DNA from: Epiperipatus broadwayi | Taxonomy: Eukaryota > Onychophora > Udeonychophora > Euonychophora > Peripatidae | Assembly: GCA_028023455.1 (NCBI GenBank) | Contig: JAQFVV010012423.1 | Span: 3,643,753-3,707,752 of the forward strand | Direction of reading: 5' to 3' | Length of the DNA: 64,000 nt | Shown here: in pieces, positions 53,987 to 64,000 of the stretch | Layout of the letters: each line of letters opens with the position of its first letter | Position numbering within the stretch: the first letter of the stretch is position 1 | Translations under genes and position numbers: made by a program | Notes under the pieces: generated by a model | The model's input: the letters and a program-made list of their open reading frames with translations, nothing else | What the model was told of the DNA's origin: nothing | The model's database searches: none

Positions 53987-56515
53987 TGTAACAGTCAAAA
54001 CATATCTATCTCACTAACACACTGCAGAATTTAAACCTGGGACATAGAACTCAACACTAGGAAAGTTACCTCCCAGATATCCCAAGTTTGAATCCAAAGT
54101 CCAAACTCCACAATGCCCTCTATGCGATAACACAGTTGATGCTACTAATAGTATAATTTCATGACAGTCCCGGTGATCAGGGAGAAAACAAAAGACTCTA
54201 AATATAAAATAGCCCTAAATTAATTTAACAATAACTTATAGATGTGCCAAAATAAGTTTAATGTACTATGTAATTTATATTGCACCCCGAATAAATAAAA
54301 AAAAAAAAAAAATTATAAATAAGATTTTAATGATTTGATAATAAAATAATTTAGCGATATAAATTGGATAGTTATATAATAAACAAACAAGATGGCTGAT
54401 ACCTCGTACTTGGGTTCATTTAGATAATGTGTCTAAAATATAGTGACACGGTAGGCATATGCGAGTCACATAAAGTCTAACACAGATTTTGCAATATTCA
54501 AAAACATTTATATTTGGAGATTTAAATGGAGATTGAGAGTCGCTCATGAATAGATTATAAAATCGAGCTATACTGAACAGATTTGAAATTCATTTAAATA
54601 GAATTCTTTTAATAAGTAATAAGGGAAATATATGGTGGTGCTGTCAAGTATATGCCGAGGAGGGGTGCAGTCTATGAGTATGTAACTTTAAAAGATGGTG
54701 AAAGGTTGAGGCATTGGATAGGCATTTCACCTTTTATTTGGGACATCTCTAGCCCACTCACAGCTCAATCCTGGCCCGCACCCAGGAGCTTTGTAACTGT
54801 GGTGACATATGCGAAATAATTCCCATGTGCCATTTTAGCACAGGACTGGGAACCGTGGAGTAAAATAAAGGGGAACAGATTTAAATGATGATGACCTTTG
54901 CCAACAGAAGGATTCCAGCACCCATAGATATTTGCTACAAACACAACTTAATTTTCAAAGAATTAGTAAAACAAAGGGCAATTCATTAAGGAACAGAAAT
55001 AGCTCGCTCTCTACTTTCATATGTAAATGGCCAGCAGAATCTGAGCAAAACTTAAGATAAATAAATATTCATTTAACAAAATTCCTATATGCAAAAATAT
55101 TTTAAAATATATATGAGATACTTTTAAATATAAATGATGGGAGGGGGTAAATGTGTGTTTGCGGTTTATAAACTAAGATGGCAACCACGCATTATTTAAC
55201 TTCCCTACGTAACTCGCATTTGTCTAAAGAAATTAATTATATATTTCATCATAACACATTGAAATAAGGCATTTATAAATATAATAGAAAATCAACCTAA
55301 GCACAAGTTCAGCATGCATTAGATAAATATTTAAATAAATACATTTATAGAATATACAAAATTGTTAGCTATAGCTTGAAGTTTTCTGAGATCTCAGGTT
55401 GATTTTAATTACCTTGCTCTTTTAACTATGTCCATGGGCATTTCCAAACTTGTAGCAAAGTTCTTAAGTAAAGTTATGAGTTTCTTTGATTCATGGTTCA
55501 CAGCAGCAGTTAGTAGATTTCCAGAGCAGCATTTCTTTGGGCTGGTTCAGTTGGATTTGATGATACGGTGACAGGAAATCAGATTTTGAATGACAGACAG
55601 CTGAGACACAGGATCCTGAGGGAAAGACAACCTACTGGCCCATTACCCCTACATTCTGGGGTTAAATGATTTTAAAACTAGTTCCCAAACTAACCATCAA
55701 GCCGGTCAGTCCGATAACGCAAATAAAAACTAGTCAGAAAAATAGTTTCAAAATTACAAAAAATATAACTTCTCTGTCACAATCATGTAACTTAATTAAT
55801 AATCCTGTCTAATCATAATTACAATGAATCAGCCCTATTTATATGCTCTCCTTGATTACAACCTAATCCTGTGGTGATAAAATCCATTCTTTAATTATTA
55901 CACATTTGAAAACATGGACTGCATTTTGTAATTAAGATCTGATCATAAACACTGTTTCATCTTATCATATCTACTAGTAAAACTGGCGCCAATATGATTA
56001 AAATTAGCCACTATGGTTTTTTTTACCCTCACTGATTTAAAAAATAATGACATGTTTTTGAAAACTAAATAACACTTTACATTTATAAAGCACTCTTTCT
56101 GAATTTAATTTCCAGAAATATTTCTCAGTGATATTATTTCTTAAAGGCAAATTATTATAACGAAATAACATCACAAATAAATTGATTTAAAACAACAGCT
56201 TTAAATAAAATATTTTGATAAATTTTAAATATTATTGCAGTATGTGTGTAAATGAGAATATGTGACCTACTTTATTGTACAAGCATATATACGTAATATA
56301 TACTCGACGGTTTGAAAATAAAACCATTTAAAAACAATTTTAATTATTATAAAACCATGGGAACCCCATTATACATATAAATTTAGGCGGGCTTTCAGTA
56401 AATATACCCAGTACACACACAATATGATGAAATTAGGGTTTTAAATAAGGCATGAGGGTAGGAAACAGGAAGGCAAGGTGAAACTAAGATTGGTAAGGCA
56501 TATCTTATTGTTTCA
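53987..56515 (-). repeat. 5' LTR (right), intact 2529 bp
   Basis: A full-length LTR with TG...CA ends, no nested insertion, and strong similarity throughout to 45994-47255 plus 50250-51522. In coding orientation it starts TGAAACAATAAG and ends GACTGTTACA. Promoter elements were not resolved by eye. Confidence 0.93.
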
Positions 56516-56543
56516 ATATATATATATATATATTATATATATA

Positions 56544-56579
<36 letters not shown>
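56516..56579. repeat. (TA)n microsatellite, right flank of the LTR element
   Basis: A TA array with small interruptions (TATTATA, TACCATA), directly after the LTR end TGTTTCA. Confidence 0.95.
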
Positions 56580-56582
<3 letters not shown>

Positions 56583-59321
56583 AAAATGATGGTAAAAGAT
56601 TAATTGGGCACAATGTTTTTTATGTTATCAAGACCAAACAGATGATAAGAATGTTGATTTCTTTTATATTTTAACATATTATTAAATATTTCCTATTTCT
56701 GTATTAAATAACACACAAACTCAGAGTGACATAAAATAAGTTTTTGTAAAATCTACTAAAAAAACTTATCAGATAATAACTAGATAAGTATATTTAATGA
56801 GAATGATTCTAGGTAACTATCCATTACTGTTCATAGATTCAAGATAATGGAATGTCTAGCATCCAGTGATATCATCTTGCACACTGACATTAATGGAGAT
56901 GAACATCTGCTCTTAATCATTATCAAACTTCAGTGTCTGCAAATGTTCACAATAGCTGTTCAACCCACAAACCAATGTTCCTCAGGGTTCACAGTGATTT
57001 TTATTTGTTGATACTAATTGGATCCTGCTTCTTTTGATTGAATTTTAGGTCTTCATTAGTAATCATTGTTTCAAGTATAATCTGAAAGTTTGTTGTTAAA
57101 CCTTGGAAAATTTCTCAATAATTATTGCTTAAAAGAGTATGAATAATTTGCAGCTTCAATGTATGTTTAGGTCTAAAACATCATTTGTACTCATTTTTGT
57201 CTTTGAATTATTATTTTTTTTAGCTCAGGAATCACTTCATTGTAACTCTGTGTTCATTTGAATTTTTTTTGTGTCCCCCAATCCACCAGAAAGGTGGTAA
57301 TAACTTCTGTTCATATAATCTGAGAAACCTGTTTTTTGTGCAGGGAGATAGCATAGGTTATTTTTTATAATGTTCAATTCTAAAATTGAGATTGAATTAG
57401 CATTTAAAACTTGTTTAACACTGTTAAAATCTGATGCAAAGATAAATATCTTAAAACCATCATTGTTAACATATTATATTCCACGTTTTCTATGAGATTT
57501 GATGTCTAAATGTATTTCCTATTTTTTCTATCAATAAAAATAGGAGTTGTCTATTCTTTTTTAGAATTATTTGGTTTCATTTAAAATTATTTTAAAAGGT
57601 TTATAATATTCTAGTGATTCTAAGAATTACTTAAGCTAGCTTTTGTCTATTTCTAATGGCATCCATTTGCATCAAACGGAATGATAGATAATTTAAATTA
57701 TCATGAATAAAAACTTATTTGTATGAAGGTTTTATTGCCAGTTTTTACTTGAGAAGGTCTATTTGTTTAATAGACAAAACCATAGTCCTGTTCACAATTT
57801 TTCAAAATTGTTAATTTCTTACATTTTCATTGCTATAATTTTATTCTATATATGTATAGAAAGAGAAAATAGAGAGTACAAACAACTTTTAAATTTTAAA
57901 TTTAATGGTTTAGTGTAAATTATGTTGAATATTTTATTACAGAAACAATAACACGAGCAAAATTATAAATGTAAGAGATATTTTTGAAACTAGCGAGAGG
58001 CTAGTAGCTTTTTATTATATTACATATAAAACTAAAATTTGTATTGACAGTAAACAATTATGGGAACTAATTTGTTTACATTAAAAAGCTTTTTAATTGG
58101 GAAAGATATTATTATTACGATTTTAAATATAATAGTTAATACTAATATAATAGTTGGCATAAATTTATAAAATAAAAAAAATATGAGCGCTCTAAACAGA
58201 GTTTGTTTATATATTTTCCCATAAAATAAAATTACTTTTAGATTTCATTTATAACATCACATTAATCTAGCAGAATCTTCTCTTACATATATATCTAAAG
58301 GGAAATAATAATAATAAAAAAAGATGAGAAAAGGATTCAGCACAATTATAGAAATATAATGCGTATTTTTAAAACAGTAAAATCGGCATTATATATTGTT
58401 TGGAGGTATTAAAAAAGTATGATTTATAGAATAACTACATTTTTATAAACAAACAATTATTCTTTAATAAGTTCTCACAACTGTATTATATACAAAGAAA
58501 TAAAAATAATAAAAAATCGATATTGCCTACAATAAAATTACTGAATGCATGCTTGGTCTGTTTTATAATAAATTATTGGATTTAAATCGCGGTAGATGTA
58601 AGAATTAGAAAATATTGCATTAAGATCAATTTCAAATAACTTTGTATTATTAAAAATATTCTAAAAATATAGTTTAATAAATCATAAAATTTCAAATAAA
58701 TGGGAAATTTTATTATTTGGAAATAAACACATTATTAATACATACATATGCTGCCTACGTTTTAGAAAATGAGTATTTATTTTTACATGGCTAACAAAAT
58801 AATAAATGGTTATATATATTTAATGCAGTCTAGGCTCTGTGGAATGGAATGGCATAACATTTAAATATCTAGATAAATATTAAGTAAGTTATTGTTCATG
58901 AAGAAAAACTCAAACGTACATATTTATTTTTGATATTGACGTTAGTGCCATTTTAAGTTAAAGTATTTCAATGTTTACAAAAAAAAAAGCAATATAAGTA
59001 GAGAACTTTTTCTTTTCATTCTACACATTAATTTAGTATTTCATTTTGAATAAATGTTTACCAATAGATAGATCGTTCTTCTTCAAAGTGCATTCTATTT
59101 AGACAAATATTAAATTCTTGCTATGGATCAGTAAAATCATTGATTTTATTTGGTAATATTATTTTATAGACTTAAGATTTTTTTTCTTTATAATACATTA
59201 TCCTTCATATTTTCCTTTTAGTTATCATAACAGGAAAAAAAAATAATGTAAAAGAAAAAAAAGCATCTATTGATTATCACATGCCTTTCTAAATTATTGA
59301 TGCTGATGTTAATATCGTGCT
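56580..59321. other. Spacer, no gene resolved
   Basis: The first kilobase, about 56700-57700, is somewhat less AT-rich and includes GTCCCCCAATCCACCAGAAA, but no protein is readable in either strand. The rest is low-complexity AT-rich DNA. Confidence 0.5.
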
Positions 59322-59325
59322 GATA

Positions 59326-59364
<39 letters not shown>

Positions 59365-59369
59365 TACTG

Positions 59370-59409
<40 letters not shown>

Positions 59410-59410
59410 A
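59322..59410. repeat. Compound (TA)n(GT)n microsatellite
   Basis: TA arrays separated by a duplicated CGT.CTGATATATAT, then a (GT)n run. The Tyr-Ile and Thr-His frames are spurious. Confidence 0.93.
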
Positions 59411-60134
59411 CACAAAGTTTAAGAAATCATGTTATAAGGAAGTTGTCTTGACAACAGTTTGAGATTGTTGATTGTTAATAATATTGGGATTGTCAAAGAA
59501 ATGACTGATTTTAATGATATATACATATATCTGGTGAGCATTTGTTCAGATGTCTAGCTATTCATTTTTTAGTCATTTTTTAAAATTGTGTGATTATTAA
59601 CTTATAAATATCTCAACATAACTAATAAAATTAAAAAAAAAACAATAATAACAATAAGTGTGAGTAGTAACTAATTATTTGTTAATCTTGATTTTTTCAA
59701 ATAAACTCTTAACCAGGCTGTATATAATGTAAATTTAATTACATTCAGGACATGTAAAACATTACATGGTAAAATTCATATATGGTACAGATCATTTGCA
59801 ATAAAAAATACAAATAAAAATTATAGTTTGTAGAATAAAAATCATTTCTATAAAAAGAATAATGAATTCTAACTGCTTGCATATTAATAATAACTAAAAA
59901 AAAGCAGTCAGAATTGGTATCATGTTTATTTGGTAAAAGTGATAGGATGAGAATGTATTGCAAGCTAACTGATCAAATTTAAAAACCAGAAAAATAATAT
60001 CTGCTATGAAAATTATTACATGTTGAAGTGTAAGTTTACTTAAGGCTAATAAAACTCAGGCTTTAATAACATATTATCTTATTCTTCTCTTTTATTTATT
60101 TTGCATATCTTCATATATTCATATATTTATATAT
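59411..60134. other. AT-rich spacer, no gene seen
   Basis: The minus-strand 72-codon frame at 59745-59963 has no recognisable features. Confidence 0.55.
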
Positions 60135-60358
60135 TTCTTATAATACTTCTTTCATATACACTTCAATGCAAATAAATATTCTTAAAAATCTTCTTTATTT
60201 TCCTTAAGTTTTGACTGTCCAGCAGTCTTCATCAGAGTTTATCAAACTTCCTTTGCTCTGATGAAGACTGCTGGACAGTCAAAATTGTAAAGAAATTAAA
60301 GAAGTTTTAAAGAATTTTCTTTGCATTGAAGTGTATATGAAAGAAGTATTATAAGAAA
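60135..60358. repeat. Foldback element
   Basis: Arms of about 100 bp (60135-60236 and 60255-60358) are inverted copies around a loop of about 18 bp. The inner ends are perfect: TTTTGACTGTCCAGCAGTCT against its complement. The outer ends read TTCTTATAATACTTCTTTCA and its complement. MITE-like hairpin. Confidence 0.9.
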
Positions 60359-60494
60359 AGTTGTAATAATATCTATAGGAATTAATTTTGAAACTCATAA
60401 ACAATCATGTCTATCCTCACCATTTTAATATGAATTTAAAAAACAATCAAACATGTTAATTATTTTTATCTACTAAGGGTATTTGGATAATATC

Positions 60495-61260
60495 TTAACC
60501 CTTTTACCGCCTCTTATGAGGCCTCTAGTCGACAGCTGATGTCATTCTAATTTCGTTATTTTTAATGCTAGGATATTCGTTTGACAGTTATTGATTAGGT
60601 TTTTAAAAGTTCTGTAAGATGGTACCCTCTTCCAAATTATTTTACAAGTAAAAAAATCAATAAAACCACATTTAAAGCTAAACAAAGAAAGAAGCTTGTC
60701 GGTGATTGGCTATCAGCCAGCTCTCAGCCGAAAAAGACATTCTGATTGGCTGGAGAGAATAAAGAAACCGCCTGATCAAAGAAAATAAAGAAAAACGCTG
60801 AGGTTTTCATTTTGAATATAATTTAAAGTATATTAAAAGTATATATTGAGTAATTACAAATCATTTTCAGAGAGTATACTAAAAAAACAAAATTATTTTC
60901 GAAAAATATTGAAGATTTTAGTAAAAATATTTAAGATTTAGCAAAAAGAAATATTTACCTTTCTATAATGTAAAAGGCATTTTTGTCATGAACTCTTTGT
61001 TTATATGATGGCTTTTATGATGCCGAAATTGAATATTTTATAATAAATAAATAGCAATTTATTTTTGAAAGAACTTTCATTCACTTTTATAACCTGACAA
61101 TGTATTAATATACTTTTTATAAATGAATATAAAGTCAATATGATATTAAAGGTGAAAATATTTTGACAATTGACTTGTCTTCAGTTTGTGAGCTGGCCAA
61201 TTAAAAGCTTTGATTTTTAGCTGACACAACCAATAATATAATTAGCAGTTAAAAGGTTAA
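60495..61260. mobile_element. piggyBac-like non-autonomous element
   Basis: The element starts TTAACCCTTTTACCGC and ends with the complement of TTAACCTTTTAACTGC, so TTAA lies at both ends and the terminal inverted repeats match at 14 of 16 positions. TTAA target duplication and CCCTTT-type tips are hallmarks of piggyBac elements. The 766 bp between carry no transposase. The interior is less AT-rich than the flanks near the left end (GATTGGCTATCAGCCAGCTC). Confidence 0.78.
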
Positions 61261-61659
61261 TGGAAAATAATTAAAATATATTAAAAATGCAGTATTTTTT
61301 ATCAACTTCTAAAATTATTACATACTTAAATGTCATTAGTAGAAATAAACTTTTATGCAAGGTTTTATCATAGTGAACATCATCAATAAGCACCCACTAG
61401 TTTGTTTTACAATTGACTGTTTATTATTAAGATCTTTAAAATAATGTAACAATTTTTTTAAAAAATAACTACCATTTTTACAAAATAGAAACTGTTTGGA
61501 TAGTGACTTCATTAAAGTCATGATATACAAAAATAAAATAGTAAAATTAACACTAAAAATTTATAGTACTGTACAAAGTTTAATTATTATACAGTATACA
61601 ATATTGTTTTTAATATTTGATTGGATACAATTATAATTTATATACTTGAAGTTTATACT
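61261..61659. other. AT-rich spacer, no gene seen
   Basis: Nothing recognisable; the 64-codon minus-strand frame is a chance frame. Confidence 0.5.
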
Positions 61660-61805
61660 TGAATACTAAATTCCAAGCTACCTTCACCTATTCACACTAT
61701 CCCATACAACTAATACACATAACCACATACATGTGAAAAAGTTAAATGATCTCCAATGTATGTATTTTGTGCTGAACTAACACTCATCAGTTGGTCACAA
61801 TCTAT
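61660..61805 (+). repeat. Interspersed repeat, copy 2 (mate at 43.9 kb)
   Basis: Shared anchors with the other copy, in order, are CACATAACCACATACATGTG, GTGAAAAAG, CAATGTATGTATTTT and ACACTCATCAGTTGGTC. Nature unknown. Confidence 0.7.
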
Positions 61806-62230
61806 TTTATCTGATGTTTATCCAGTATCTTTGCAGAGTCAGTTAGCATTTTTGTTTATGACATATACAAAATAATGATTTTCATTGTTTACAACTACAA
61901 AAGCAAAAAAACAATGTTCACTCCAGTATAAATCAACAACATATTTTGATCACCTGCAACAATAAAGTCTATTAAAATTAAATTTCAAAGAGCACATTTG
62001 GTAAAAAATGTATTTACCCAATAATTCTTATGGATTAAAATTCTTATAAATGTTATCTTGTTTGTATCAAAAACTACATATATGTTAGTTATAATGTAAA
62101 ATATTATTTATCATAATTGCAGATTATTTTGAGGAGAAAAATGATTAAATGCATTATGTAGTTAATAATAAACTTGACATGATGGCTATCTTATACTAGC
62201 ACATAATTGTTATTAAACAATTCTAAACAA

Positions 62231-62431
62231 AGCAAAACTCTCCATATAGTAGTGCCATCTTGTGCTAACAAGAGCAATCAATGGATGCCAGAAGGCTTGT
62301 GCAGAAAATCCCTATCTAGTCTGGGGATATTGGATGAGTAGGCACTGGATAGGGATTTTATGCACAAGCCTTCTGGCATCCAATGATTGCTCTTGTTAGC
62401 ACAAGATGGCACTACTATACGGAGAGTTCTC
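62231..62431. mobile_element. Foldback MITE abutting LINE 3
   Basis: Arms of about 80 bp (62236-62317 and 62351-62428) are near-perfect inverted copies, for example GTGCCATCTTGTGCTAACAA against its complement. The core AATCAATGGATGCCAGAAGG and the tip AAAACTCTCCATATAG resemble the 142 bp element at 29.70 kb (AATCAATGGATGCTAGAAGG and AAAACTCTCTATATG). The right tip stops where the LINE 3' end begins. Confidence 0.85.
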
Positions 62432-64000
62432 TTTCAAGATAATTTTATTTGACCTATAAGTGACTACAAAAATAAAAACAAAAAGATAACAAGAATTAAT
62501 CAGATGAGGTTACCGATTATACAAAGAAGAAATGATCCAAAAGTCAAGTAGAATATAAAATGAATGTTAGTGAAAAACTTAGTCTGTGGATGCAAGGTGA
62601 ATATTATTTGTCTAGTCTATAACAAAATACCTTTGTTAGTAAACCCTGTTTTGGCAAGTTATGGTTGGAGGGTTTTATTAAATCATAATAGTTATTTTCA
62701 TATAAATTATTTAGAGGTTGGTTGGAGTGGTGCTGTTTAGGCCAGTTGTGAATTCCCAGGTTAATATGGTCAGGTATGAATCAGCCTCTCTCTTGTCTGT
62801 TTCTTGGATATTTTTAATTATGTTGAGGAAACAGTTAGTGATTTCTTCAAGTGGTAATTTTTGAAAAATCACCTTGCATCTGGTCAACCAGATGGCAAAG
62901 TTTATGTAAGTGGCAAGCCTGATTTCAGCAAAAATGTCTCTATTTAAAACCTCTTGAAGAGATGTTAGGTCTGGACCATTATTATCAATGTGTTTCTGGA
63001 AGTTTTGTCTTAGTCCTTGCTAGAGTGGACAATGGCAAAAAATATGGTCCATATCTTCTGGGCTGGAAAGACAGAGACAACATATGGGATCTATGCGAAA
63101 GCCTCTTCTATTAAGAAATATAGCAGTGGAGAGGCTACCAAGGTTAATTTTAAGAAGGAAGTCTGTGTTTTTAGGTGTAGTTTCAATCTACGAGCTAGTT
63201 TGTGCAGTTTGTTTATGTCAATGGGGAGGTAAGTGTGTGCCTTCTGGGTATTTGAGTTGGATAGGTTGAAGGCTTCCCAATGGGTTATTTTTGAATTGAA
63301 CATGGTCGCAGAAGGTACTATGTGCGTAAAAATGTATGAAATCTGTGTTTGAAGCCAGATGGGAGTGAACCTTTGAGGGGGCGGTCTATCAGTGGGAAGC
63401 ACTTGCTCTTTGGGAAGCAGACATTGGAAGGTCCTGCAATCAGAATAAAGTTTATGGATTATATTGTAAGTTCTCTGTATTGTAAATACCTTTATTGAAT
63501 GTAGTCCCAGTCCATTCATGTCTCTTGGCTTTTGAAGAGTGTGCAGACTGATAAATGATCTGCGCCCACCTCTACAAAGTCGTAGACAGTGGGATTCTAC
63601 TTTTTAATGAAAGCTTCTGTTGGTTTAAAACCCGCAAGATAATATATAATCTTGGGAAGTATGAGGGAGTTTAAGAGTGAAACCTTTCCAAATGTAGTTA
63701 TATATATTCTTGAAAGGCAGGTTATGGTGATGTCTATTTTGTTTAGTAGTCTTCATTGTATTTCCATCCTCATTGCTGTAGAGGATAGTGACATATTGAA
63801 TCCCAAGAAAGGCTGAGGCATAGCTTGTAATGAACCCGTTATCCTGTTAACTGTTTTGATACTCCAAATTGCAGATTTGTTTCTGTTAACCATAAGCCCA
63901 TGCGTCTGAACATAGTGCTGTAATAGGCTTTCAAGAATGTTTATTTCTTCATGTGATTTAAGAGACACCACCACATCATCCATGTAGGAGATGTGAGAGA
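62432..64000 (-). mobile_element. LINE 3: 3' part of an APE-type LINE, runs off the window
   Basis: The minus strand carries the second half of ORF2 and a 3'UTR of about 280 bp. The 3' end reads AATAAAATTATCTTGAAAG, matching the AATAAA ... TTGAAA ends of LINE 1 and LINE 2, but no (TAA)n tail follows. The 5' part lies beyond the window's right edge. Confidence 0.85.
62711..64000 (-). pseudogene. LINE 3 ORF2, RT palm to C-terminus, broken
   Basis: From the window edge the frame reads SHISYMDDVVVSLKS (motif C), then GLMVNRNKSAIW (motif D region) and FLGFNM (motif E), ending at 63753 with a stop. The thumb part follows (FGKVSLLNSLILPKIIYYLAG), then a frame from 63519 with MNGLGLHSIKVFTIQ. After another frame change comes a Cys/His motif, C-x2-C-x8-H-x4-C (CCLCLSSPEDMDHIFCHC), at about 63010-63080, with a stop just after it. 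The last part, NRDIFAEIRLATYINFAIWL, ends at 62711. Order and motifs match LINE ORF2. At least two frameshifts and an internal stop make this copy dead. Confidence 0.87.

Overview
This is a very AT-rich, intron- and repeat-rich eukaryotic window. Long (TA)n, (TAA)n and compound microsatellites, APE-type LINEs, tRNA-derived SINEs with target-site duplications, foldback elements and an LTR retrotransposon point to an invertebrate animal genome. I lean weakly towards a mollusc or other marine invertebrate, but nothing in the window fixes the species. I see no convincing host protein-coding gene, no rRNA and no functional tRNA. Nearly every open reading frame longer than 60 codons is microsatellite translation, a chance frame, or a transposon remnant.

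Layout, left to right. 1-7.4 kb is AT-rich spacer holding a (TAA)n tract, two abutting long foldbacks (1.69-2.95 kb) and a short foldback at 6.2 kb. 7.4-12.7 kb is a nearly complete but broken LINE on the minus strand (ORF1 with zinc knuckle; ORF2 with APE endonuclease, reverse transcriptase and C-terminal Cys/His motif) with a (TAA)n tail. A 5'-truncated relative follows at 12.75-13.8 kb. 13.8-45.9 kb is mostly spacer, with a diverged duplicated block (17.6 and 32.4 kb), an unclassified 1.8 kb block bounded by AGTACCA inverted ends (20.8-22.6 kb), a degenerate purine-rich coding-like stretch (23.0-24.85 kb), three copies of one SINE family (32.1, 33.5, 41.9 kb), and several foldbacks and TA-centred palindromes.

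46.0-56.5 kb is the most structured part. It is an LTR retrotransposon with unusually long LTRs of about 2.53 kb, a decayed gag on the minus strand and no pol, inserted into a (TA)n microsatellite. Its left LTR is split by a second element with TG...CA ends and an ATAT target duplication. That second element contains a nominal 500-N assembly gap. 56.6-62.2 kb is spacer with a foldback and a piggyBac-like non-autonomous element flanked by TTAA. 62.2-64.0 kb has a small foldback MITE directly abutting the 3' end of a third LINE of the same broad type, which runs off the window.

The elements do not form a pathway; together they record layered transposition. LINE proteins of the kind encoded here are the usual source of machinery for SINEs, and the gag-only LTR element would need an autonomous relative for pol. 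The two outer LTR copies differ largely at ancestral CpG sites, as expected if the element was methylated in the germline.
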